DNA from: Apiosordaria backusii
Taxonomy: Eukaryota > Ascomycota > Sordariomycetes > Sordariales > Lasiosphaeriaceae
NCBI GenBank assembly: GCA_030549205.1
Contig: JAUKTV010000006.1
Location: 452,501 to 516,500, forward strand
DNA: 64,000 nt
Direction of reading: 5' to 3'
Made by a program: the position numbers and the translations under genes. This document shows, piece by piece, positions 13,301 to 22,984 of this stretch. How positions within the stretch are numbered: position 1 is the first letter of the stretch; each line of letters opens with the position of its first letter. The notes under the pieces are model-generated. The model saw only the letters and a program-made list of their open reading frames with translations, was not told the DNA's origin and ran no database searches.

Positions 13301-15746
13301 CAGGGCTGTGATATGGTAACCCCAGACCGTCGCAAAGTTGTCTCGTGTATCTTTCGTCGACATGTCGGGATCCGGGCTCCCATTGAACCAATACAGCCCA
13401 TGGGCGTGGCTGCTGCCGCGGCCTTGCCACTCGTAACGGTACCAATAATCTTCCAGGTTGAACTTCTTCTCGAGCACAATCTTCCGGAACAGCTTGTTGC
13501 GAGAGTGGAAGTGCCAGGCTGCGATATGCGGGTTCTCACGCAGCAACTGACGTGACTTAGCCATACGCGCACGCTCGTCCAGAACCTTCCATTCTTCGTA
13601 CTCGGGCATGTGCCGGTATAGGCTCTGCCAATGAAGGTCGGCTGGGCTCTGGGTGATGAAGGCAGCTGGGACGCCAAGGCAGTGGGCAAACGCCTCACAC
13701 TCACGCCGCCGGCGATACCAAAAAGGACGGGTGCCCTTAATCACACCCGCAAAACGCGAGATACGATTTAAGATCGCTTGAGCTTCTGGCTGTTCGGGGT
13801 CGGCCAGAGCTCGCTGGAGGTCCTCCTTGGTAAGCGGCGTGCGATGGTGCTTACTGACATAGAACTTGCTGTTGCTGCGTGCTTGCTGACGCATTAGCGT
13901 GTTCAAGGCAATAAAGCGAAAGCTGTGGTGCCTAGCGAACCGGCCATCCTCCCACTTTATGGCATGCTCAATATAATCCTGGTAGGATATATTGCGTTGC
14001 CTGGGCTCAACAAAATCCGCAACGCCCTGGGGAAATAAGGTGGGGCAGGCCAAAGAAAGCAGTGCGTACTTCTGGTTAAATTCATCCAAAGGCGTACGAC
14101 GGATAGATGGCATGGGTAGCTGGTGTGCCGAGTGCGGGTCGGCGTGTCGTAGGGGGACCCGTTCGGTATCCTCAGCGACGGTGTTGTCGACACGGCCCTG
14201 GAGTTGATTAAGCTCAGTCTCCTGGATGAGCAGGTTGGGCACTGCGGCTTCGTCGATAACCTCAGAATCTTCCAGCTCTGGCTCCTCGACCGGGTCAACA
14301 TCAGGGCCAAAATCGGCAGGCAAACCCGAGGTCTCGTCAACTTCATGGATGCTTAGCTGGTCGAAGACGTTGCCATCTTCGGGGAGCTGGGAAAGATTGT
14401 CGTGATTCAAAGTAAAGTCTCGGTAGCCTGGGTGGTTGAGGGAAAGAAACTTAAGCCAGGCCTCTACTGCGGCGCGGCGGACGCGGAATCGTCGGCGGAA
14501 CTGCCGATCCATCCGGGCCACGTTCTCGGAACCACGAGGCCGAAGGATAACGACATCGAGGTCTTTGGGTAGCAAAGGGAGCTCACTATATACCTTGCCA
14601 ACGTCACGCAAGAAGTGTACAACATGCCCACGATACTTATACTGCTGCCCACGAACCTATGTTTTGTCAGTTACCAAACCCTTTGCTTCCATCCTCGTTA
14701 CGTACTGTAAATACATTGACGCTGACGTGCACCCGCGCAATAAACATCTCCTCCAACGGCTCAAGCCTGGGCAGATCATTAGGTACAGGGCCAAAATCCA
14801 GCTTGTTCGCAGCCGAAAAGAAAAAAGGCTCGTCCTGACGCTTCTTATCATCCTTATCGTGGCAACGCTTGCAGATCCTATCCCTTTGAGCTCCATGTCG
14901 AACCACCGCTCTTTGCACCGTGGGCAGTATTGCATCTGCTCGGCAGCAAGTGCCCTGTCGAATTCTGCCTTGATGGCGAGGTCTTCCGCGGTTAGAGGCG
15001 ACTCCTAATCGGCCCCTGTAAACTGAGGGGGAGGCTCGTCGAATTCGCGGGGAGCTGGTTGGGGGGAGGAGCGTCTGCGTGGTCGGCCGCGAGGAATTCG
15101 GTCAAGGCGCGGTCGTCCTCGGCGACGGCCACGAGCAGGTGTGGACGGTGAGGGTGGTGGCCGTCGCTGTGGAACTAGAGATCCCACGCGAGGCACTTCA
15201 TCGTCAGCTTCCATCTCTTCCTCAGGCTCTCTCGGCTGAGCAGAGGGTGGGAGGTCGGTGGCGGGGTCCTGGATCTCTTGTTGCTGGCGAAGCAAGCCAC
15301 TCATCGTCGGGGTCTGGGAAGGTTCTTCACCATGGCGACGCTCGAGGCGATGCCGTCGCTGGATGTACGAGATCTCGCTGCGAGCAGCAGCCATTTCGGG
15401 AGTATCCGTACTGACACGGCCGCCTTCGCGGTATCGCTGGGCAAGGACCGTATGGGTGAGATTCTGGCGAGGCGCAACCGCTGGATCTTGTCCGCCGGCT
15501 ATCGCAGCTGCTCTGGAAATGCGTGCAGCCGACGCGGTTACCTAGGAATAAGGTTAGTAAAGCAACGGAGGAAGATAGAACTGATAGACTCGCCTGTTGC
15601 CTCGTGCGATTACGGCAATCCGAGCAATTGACGACGATCCTTCGAGGGCCTCGTACCGACCAGAATTGGTCGCTGGGCTTCTCTACGCGGCAAAGATAGC
15701 AAACTTTGGAAGAAACCACCTCCGCCGCACCCGCCTCGTCCGCCAT
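10382..15746 (-). pseudogene. Helitron Rep-helicase (RepHel), degenerate N-terminus
   Basis: Replication initiator plus PIF1-type helicase for rolling-circle transposition. Apparent exons are 15746-15594, 15541-14706 and 14656-10382. The 49-bp intron at 14657-14705 (GTACGT...CTGAC...TAG) restores a conserved stretch ending in VVHFLRDVGK. The intron at 15542-15593 seems to use a GC donor. The open 1409-codon part (10382-14611) has a Helitron_like_N Rep domain with HAH at residues 402-404 and the two-tyrosine motif YAAKYCSK (Y580, Y584). It also has an SF1 helicase with Walker A GGGGTGKS ending at residue 930 and Walker B IDEKS. A CYLC/CSDC zinc-finger-like module lies near the N-terminus. Defects are an in-frame TAG at 15005-15007 and a frameshift near 14885, between CPRCKERWFDMELK and ICKRCHDKD. 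The catalytic domains look intact, so the decay is recent. The element may now depend on a helper copy. Confidence 0.88.
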
Positions 15747-16296
15747 GGATACTGAATAGGCCGGCCATAACGGGCAAACAATACCACAGAGGAAAGGAGC
15801 GTCGGTTAGAAATGACGGATAGTGAATGAAGGCGTTGGGGTGCGATTGAGGTCTGCGGTGCGATCGATTGTTGGATGAAGAATGGAGGAAATGGAAATTC
15901 GCGGTAGGAGAAATTTGAAGTGGGAGGAATTAAATTTGACGCGGGGGGTCAAAGGCAAAGTGGGGCATTCTTGTGGAAGGCAGTGTGGGGCAAGGCGCGT
16001 AATCACGTGCAATGCGCGCAATCGCCCGGGCGCACCCAAACACGATCTCAAACCGTATTCAAACGCCTGCATGTCAGCCATTTCGTGGACCTTCAGAAAT
16101 CGGATTTCAGATCTAGATTTGCCATACAGTTACGCACAGAATGGTACCGGTTGCATAAGTTTTGGAGGTGGTGCCGAATTGGACCCACTCTCCGGTAGCC
16201 CCCGACCAATCTCTCTTGAGCGATAAGACTCTTATCAATTTTGTATGCGATTTTTTGGAAGTTTGGCAGGAATATTGTCCTCCGGACAGGATTATT
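15747..16296 (-). other. Helitron 5' leader
   Basis: This is the stretch between the RepHel start and the 5' end of the element. It presumably holds the promoter. It contains a perfect small palindrome, GATAAGACTCTTATC, at 16222-16236, about 60 bp inside the 5' end. I see no captured host gene fragment in it. Confidence 0.5.
16269..16296. repeat. Helitron 5' terminal inverted repeat
   Basis: TCCTCCGGACAGGATTATT here mirrors 10293-10319 on the opposite strand. GC-normal sequence changes abruptly to AT-rich host DNA at its outer edge, which marks the 5' end of the element. Confidence 0.8.
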
Positions 16297-17523
16297 TTAT
16301 TTATACTAAACTTTAACTTTTTTAAAATCTTAAGTTTATTACTATATTACTTTATTTACTTTATCGGTAACTTAAACTTAACTACCTTTTTTAAAGATCT
16401 CTTTTAATTCTAGAATTCTATAGCTTACTTTAATTTAATTATTAATTAAATATATATAAAGATATTTAATTATTATAACTATAATATATATATTATATTA
16501 ATAAACTTTAATAACTTTAATAGTAGCTAGTGATATAAATACTATCGTTTTGAATTTAAGACCTTTATTTTTTAAACTTATTTAAGTTATACTTTAATAA
16601 AGCCTGCTTTCTTTTAAGTTTCTATTTTTAAAAACCGTCTTTAAAGTCCTTTATAATAATAAATTTGATAAAAACATTAAATATTTTGAAATATCTAAAA
16701 AGTTATTAATAAAATAAAGAATATAAAAAAGTCAATCTTTTATTATCAATAAAATAATACTAAAGTTAATAAAAAATAAAATAAAAGATAAATATAGTAT
16801 ATAATATACAAACGTAATAATAGTAAATTATAAATTAAATACTTTTATATTATAAATCCAGTAATAACGATAAATATATAGAGGTAAATAAAATAAAATT
16901 AATTTTATTTAATTTGTTAATCAAGAATAAGCTTAAATTAATTAATAAATAGATTATTAAATATTACAGTAATATCTTATTAAGTAAGTTAAAATATATA
17001 AAAGTATAATATAATTTAATTATAACGTTAAAATAATTAACGTACCATTAAATAAGGTATTAAAATAAATAATAATAAGTAAGTTATTAAATACTGTTCG
17101 AAGAGTTATTAATTAAATTAATAGGTTACTAATTTGATATTAATTATTATTTATTATTAATATAATAGGATAGGAGCGAATAGATTATTTACTAATATAT
17201 ACTTAAATAAATAGAACGTTCACTTTTAAAGGAAACTAAGTAAATAAATAGGGCATTTAACTTAAGGAAAAGAAATAGGTAAATAAAGTATTTAATAAGA
17301 TTTAAAGTAACAGTAACTTAATATTTAACTATAAAGATAGTTAAAAAAAAAATAGTAGTTACCATTAATAAGTAAATAAACAGTATAATAATAATAATAG
17401 GTATTAAATTAATTGTATTAAATTAATTAATAAGAAGAAAAAGCTAGTACAAATAAGCTATTCCAATATCCTCTATAGGGTATATATACCTATACAGAAC
17501 ATTATGTCAGAGCTTTTCGTATC

Positions 17524-19980
17524 AAGCCTTATATTTTATATTTTTAAATTTATAAAAAGCTTAATATATTTATTACAAAAATATTTTATAAAGTTTTATA
17601 ATTTTAATTTAATATTGATTTTTATTTAAGCTTTTAATTATAAATTACTTATATAGTAAAAAGTATTAAATTTATAATATTTAAAAGCTTTAAAAAATAA
17701 ACTTTATTTTATATAATAAAAGATTATAATCATTAATAATAATAATAATTAAAAAGGTATTTTCTTTTTACATTTTATTTACTTTAAATTTAATAAAACT
17801 ACTTTTTTAATAAGAATTAAAGTAAAAATATTATTTTTAACTTTTATAAATTTATAATTTATAAACCTTTAATACTTTATTAAATTTAATTTTATATACT
17901 TTATAATATAATAAATTTAATAATAAATATAAATTTAAACCTTTGTAAGCTTTTAAAAAGCTTTATAAAGGTAAAGTAAATTTAATCTTTACTTTAAAAC
18001 TTTACTTTAATTAGTAAACTTTACAATTAATAATTTAATAGCTTACTTATAATATAGTTTATAATAAACTTAAATTATTATTTATAAAAAGCTTTAAATT
18101 TAAACTTATAAATCTCTAATTTAATTAAATATTTTTTAAATTTATAATTTGTTAAGATAAATATAATTAATTATAAACGTAAAAACCTTACAATTAATAC
18201 TTATATATTAACTTATAATATAATAATAGTTTTATATATAATACTTATAATTTATAATTAAAATATAAAATTATGATACTTTATAAATATTACAAAATAA
18301 AAATATAATAAATAATTAATTATATTATAATATTAACTTTTTATAAATTTACTATAATATCTTTTATAATAAAAGTTATACTTAACCTTTACTATATATT
18401 TATTGATCAATATATAGTACTTTATATATCGTAATAAATAAAATAACTAAAGTATAATTAATTAACCTTAAAATTTACTAAACCCTATAAACTATTTATT
18501 AAACATTTTATAATTTTTAACTGATAAAGCCTATAAATCTATAATTTAATATAATAATAATATATTTATTTAATTATAAACCTATTAATTTTAAGTTAAT
18601 ATCATTAATTTAATAATCTTAAGGTTCGGTGGTATATATATAAGACATGACATATAGATGCTTACGATTAATACAATAGTAAATAGTATCTTTAAGTTAT
18701 TTAATATACTATTAAACTAGCTACTTATTAAAGTATCTTAACCTTTACTATTATATTTACAATCGATATTAGCTTTACTAACTATCCTTCTACTTTATCT
18801 TTCTATATAAATACTTTATCCTAAGTCCTTGTATTATCATTATCAATCTATAATCCTTGATCGAACTTAATTAACCTCTATTTAAATCGATAAAGTTCGG
18901 TATATTATTCGATAAATAAAGTATTAAGCTTATATATAGTTAAATCCCGAACGTAAGTAAGGCTTATATTTTACTTCTTACTATCTTTCTTTAATACAGC
19001 TATTATTATATCAGCTAATTTAACCTTATTACTATTTTATATCGGGATCTTATACTTATAGGCTTTCGGTATAATTATATATTAGCATTATATTAGTGCC
19101 ATTTTTTAATTGTTAAGTCGTATAGGATAGACCTATACTTAATATTACAATCGGTTAAGTCTTAATATAGTAAGTAATATAAAAGAGGAATATAGTAGAT
19201 AATATAGAAAAGAAAAGGTAAAGAAAAGTAAATAGGATCCTTTTTAACTTTATATAAACACTAGTACCTAACCTTAATATAGGGCCAGCAAAGAAGTTAT
19301 TAACATAGTCATAAGCAATTCAGTAGTAAAGGAAGTGTCTAAAAGGTTTAGCCATAATGTCATTATATAAGCTTATTATTAAACTTAATAATAGAAGGTT
19401 TAGCTATATAATAAGTATATAATAAGTACGTAACAATCATATAACTATAACGGTAGCCCCAGACAGTTTAAGTAGCATACTAGATTAACTGTAAAGAGAA
19501 CCAACACCGGATATAGCGTTGTAAAAGAAAAAAAGAAATTTTAGAAGCTCCACTTCACAGAGAGACACAGACATTAATTTAATAATTAATTATAGGTTTT
19601 ATAAGCAATTAAATTAATATATTTTATAGCTTTTTAAAAATTAATTTATAATTATATAAAAAGGTTATAAAATTAAATACTTTTAATTTACAGTATAAAT
19701 TAATATAAAGTTAAAGTTAAGCTATTTATATTATATATAATAGTAAGCTTTAATAATTTATATATAAAATTATAAGCAGTTTGGTCTATTAATTAATAGG
19801 ATATAAGCCTTTAAATAGCCTTATAGTAAAGTAAGGTATTAAATAAGTACTAAGTAAGTAATAAATAGGCTTTGTATATAGGATTTAGCTGAATAGTTAT
19901 TTTCTTATTCAAGCTTTTACTATATAATATAATAGTAGCTATCTACTGTAAACTTAAGCCTTATAGGGACTTAGTTTAAT
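17524..19980. repeat. Large repeat copy C, interrupted by an insertion
   Basis: This copy matches 7385-8844 from its left edge to the shared right boundary (GGGACTTAGTTTAAT here). It is split by the 955-bp element at 18618-19572. It is the most strongly AT-shifted of the three copies. Its left edge is a breakpoint within the repeat as known from copy B, so it may be a truncated copy. Confidence 0.75.
18618..19572. mobile_element. Interspersed 0.96-kb element, copy 2, nested in repeat C
   Basis: Homologous to 3671-4650 along its length, with the same CTTAAGGTTCGGTGG start and GAAGCTCCACTTC end region. ATTAATTTAATAAT flanks it on both sides (18604-18617 and 19573-19586). This 14-bp direct repeat interrupts otherwise continuous repeat copy C, which proves insertion. 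The variable and long duplication (9 bp in one copy, 14 bp in the other) fits target-primed retroposition better than a fixed-length LTR integrase, but this is inference. Confidence 0.72.
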
Positions 19981-20694
19981 AAATATAAATATAAGTATAA
20001 GTATAATGGTAAGTACGGTATAGGTATAGTTTAAATAATAGTTTATAAAGTATACTGGTTTAAAAATAGTAAAAATCATTTTATAATATTTTATATTAAT
20101 AATAGTTATAATAAAGAAAGGTTATTAGAATTATTATATTAATTTTAAGTACTATATTAAATCTTAACCCTTAAAGGATATATATTAATAAAGTCTTTTC
20201 AAAAAGCTTTTTTATAAACTTATTAAAAATACTAAAATATTCTTACTATATTTTACTTAGATTACTTTAGTATTAATTATATTATTAGAAAGTTAAATAC
20301 TATATAAATTATATACCTTTTTTACTATATTTAAATTTATATTTATAAATTGAGACTTTATTAGAGTATACTCCTAAAATTGATCTGGATATACTACCCC
20401 TTATTGAGGTTTAAGGTTCTATATAGTTGCTAAAATTAATATAATATTTCTTAACACTATTTATTATTATAATTACTATAAATAACTACAACTGTTATTG
20501 CATTACATTTTCTACTATATCAAGTCCTATATAAATAAATATTTATAAATATTATTAAAAAACTATAATATTAAAACGATTTTCACTACCTAAAGCTAAT
20601 GTACTTTTTAAATTACTATCTAAACTATATCTATATCTATACTTATATCTATATTTATATTGCTATTTAAGCTCATTATTAGGCATTTAATTAT

Positions 20695-20845
20695 AAGAAA
20701 GTAAGCTTTTAGATGTAGTATAGCCTTTGAGGGTAGTATAGCCTTTATAAGCAGTACAGTCTTTGTAAATAGTATAGTTTTTGCGAGTAGTGTAGCTGTT
20801 AGGAGTATAGCTATTAGGAGTATAGCTGTTAGGAGCATAGTTGAT
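20695..20845. repeat. Degenerate short tandem repeats (AGTATAGC type)
   Basis: AGTATAGC-type units, such as TTAGGAGTATAGC, recur with variable spacing. A 72-codon minus-strand frame across it is only a by-product of the repeat. Confidence 0.5.
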
Positions 20846-20860
20846 GATGAAGTTCAAATT

Positions 20861-21356
20861 TTAAGGCCATCTATAACCCTAACCCCCAGTAATAGGAGTG
20901 CATCCCGATAAAGCCTCTTATTATTATTGTAATTGAGATACTAACTTTTACCCCATTTCGGGATGAGTTTGTTACCACTATAACCTTTAATTGCCAAGTT
21001 TATATAGGAGCTTCGCGTCATCTCTACTATAAGTGTACAGCATAGAGTCCTGGCATGGCACTACAGTCGCAATCTTGTTTGTTACCCTTCGTTTTCCTTC
21101 GAGGCAAATTTGGTAATTCCATTGTATCTGCCGGCTTTTGTGGTCTTCCCCTGCGCTGGGATGTGTATAATATCTTGCCGGGCCCTGAAAATCTCCACCC
21201 AATGAGTTGCGCGACAGCACTCGGCTAAATTGTTTGTCGCAGGGCCCTCACGGCAACCTGTCCTTTCAGTGACAGGGTTGGCATCAACTGTTATCCTGGC
21301 GACGGATGGCTTTTAGGAATCGGAATGCCTCTGAAAAGGATTACCCCAGACACAAC
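20861..21356. other. Transition region upstream of the PDI-like gene
   Basis: The base composition changes here from AT-rich repeat to normal. A CATCCCGATAA / TTCGGGATG inverted pair lies at about 20902-20965. A 77-codon minus-strand frame at 20987-21220 is not recognisable. The region presumably carries the promoter of the gene starting at 21357. Confidence 0.4.
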
Positions 21357-22725
21357 ATGAGACATCGCTATTGGCTTCTGGCCCTGTTATCAGTCTTCGG
21401 CACAGGCTCAGAAGCATGGAGACATACCAGTGAGCTGGAATTAAGAGAGGCTCTAGGCTCGAGTGCATACACTCTTGTTGCGTGTAAGCCGGCGCAAAGT
21501 CTCCTTCTTATGACATATGCTGACATCGTTTCCACAGTCGTTTTGGTAGGGCCAGTACCCTCTCTTTGCATCATACTAAGCTAATACGTTCTTATGCTCC
21601 AAATAGCCTTCGCAGTAAGTACAAGACAAAACTCTCAAGTGGTTCTGCTTTATCAGTCGTTAACTTGATCGAAAATAGAAAAGCCAGCCAGGACCTCGAA
21701 TCTCAATGGCTTTCTCTCCAGGAAGCTGAGAAAGATGACAATATTGTCAGCTTCGACTGCGCGCTTCATCAGGTCTACTGTCAAGAGCTCGAAGTAGCCT
21801 CGTTCCCAACTATCAGAATGTACCATCGAGACGGCAGACTGGACCAGTATCGAGGTGAAAGTAAAGCCAGAGAGTACACTTCAAGCCCTTCTCAGTTCAT
21901 ACTGTATTAGCAAGCACCAGCCCATCTAACCTGTTTCGCTCTTCATCCAGACTAGCAATGTTCCGCAATCGAGTCATTCGACCTTATTTCCTCGAAGCAG
22001 ATGCCCAGCTACTGAAACACTTCATCATGCTGGATGATGTAGTGATCATGCTGCACCCTCTCTCTCAATCCGATAATTGGGCTCTTTACGACCGTTTCAC
22101 TTCCCTTGCAAAAAGGCATCGTGACCAATTCACCTTTCTGATGGGCCCTTCAATTCAAGATAACCATTCTGCCGCCGTTGTTTGCTACAATAACCTCGAC
22201 GACGTGAAGCACGTCGCCGCTGATATTGAGTCTGACCAAGCGCTCGAGGACTTTGTGGCTTTGTGCGCCGAGCCTCTGATTCCTGAGCTGACGAGGAACA
22301 ATGAGGCCAAATACATTTCGGTAAGCACTCACGTCCCTGGTTAGCCTGTTGCACAGCCAAACTGATGATAGAGTCAATGTCAACAGGCAGGAAAGAGCAT
22401 TCTGTATTACTTCGCTACCACAGATGGAGAAAAGGAGGTTTACAGGACACAGGTGCGGCCTTTGGCGAAAAAACACGCCGAGCATTTGTACTTCGCCACC
22501 ATGGACGTCGACAAATACTCTGACATGTTGGCCACGGTTGGGTTGAAAACAAGACTGGTATTGGAGAATTCCACCGCTGGGGCCTTGTATCCTTTTATTG
22601 GGAGTGACGAGATCACGGCAGATGTTATTGAGGGCTTCCTGGATGACATAGCCAGCGGTAAGCTACAGCCTCTGAACAGGAACAAGAGAGAGCAGCAACA
22701 CCAGGCTGGACATGATGAACTCTGA
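21357..22725 (+). CDS. PDI-like ER protein without CXXC, ends in HDEL
   Basis: Member of the protein disulfide-isomerase/thioredoxin family acting in the ER lumen. The predicted 348-residue protein has a signal peptide (MRHRYWLLALLSVFGTGSEA) and a C-terminal HDEL retention signal. Exons are 21357-21483, 21538-21545, 21607-21614, 21679-21873, 21951-22320 and 22387-22725; they sum to 349 codons in one frame. The two 8-nt exons encode FVLPSQ across the junctions, at the place where active PDIs carry the CXXC motif. The first thioredoxin domain therefore looks redox-inactive. The rest resembles b-type thioredoxin folds (FDCALHQVYC, VASFPTIRMY, GKSILYYFATTDGE). An upstream in-frame ATG at 21306 would put charged residues before the signal peptide, so I prefer 21357. 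A chaperone or holdase-like role is an inference. Confidence 0.85.
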
Positions 22726-22984
22726 GCCTGCGGGGGTGGGGGTCTATTTTTTTTCGCGAATGAAAGAGCGAAGAGTAATGCGTGGTTCTTGGGAATTAGC
22801 ACTGTTGTTATTGTTGTTGTGGTCCAACTAGAGATCCGTCGGGTGCCGAAATATATACACATGCAACAAGCAAATAAACAACCAAGATCCAGCCATGACA
22901 AGTGACTCGGCTTGTGATCGGGGCCAGCCCCGTACATGCGTATATCATCCCTGAACGCTGGCAACTACCAAGAAAATAAGATTC

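Larger units (their letters stand above)
10126..16296 (-). mobile_element. Helitron-type transposon (Helitron2/Helentron-like ends)
   Basis: A GC-normal island of about 6.2 kb sits between AT-rich RIP blocks. It encodes a Rep-PIF1 helicase on the minus strand, so its 5' end is on the right and its 3' end on the left. The right end carries an inverted repeat (16269-16296) that pairs with a subterminal segment on the left (10293-10319), about 160 bp from the 3' terminus. The 3' terminal segment reads CTAG at 10133-10136 and contains a GC-rich hairpin. A subterminal pairing of the 5' end at the 3' side is the layout described for Helitron2/Helentrons. Exact ends are uncertain by about 10 bp. Confidence 0.85.
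16297..20860. repeat. AT-rich RIP-type repeat block, right
   Basis: This has the same composition as the left block: TA-rich, almost without CG, and no usable reading frame. It contains repeat copy C with its nested insertion. Positions 16297-17523 and 19981-20770 hold no recognisable feature. The block ends at the gene-rich region near 20.9 kb. Confidence 0.85.

Noticed and set aside
21306..21356. Upstream ATG for the PDI-like protein
   Set aside because: It would place 17 polar and charged residues before the signal peptide. The ATG at 21357 gives a normal one.
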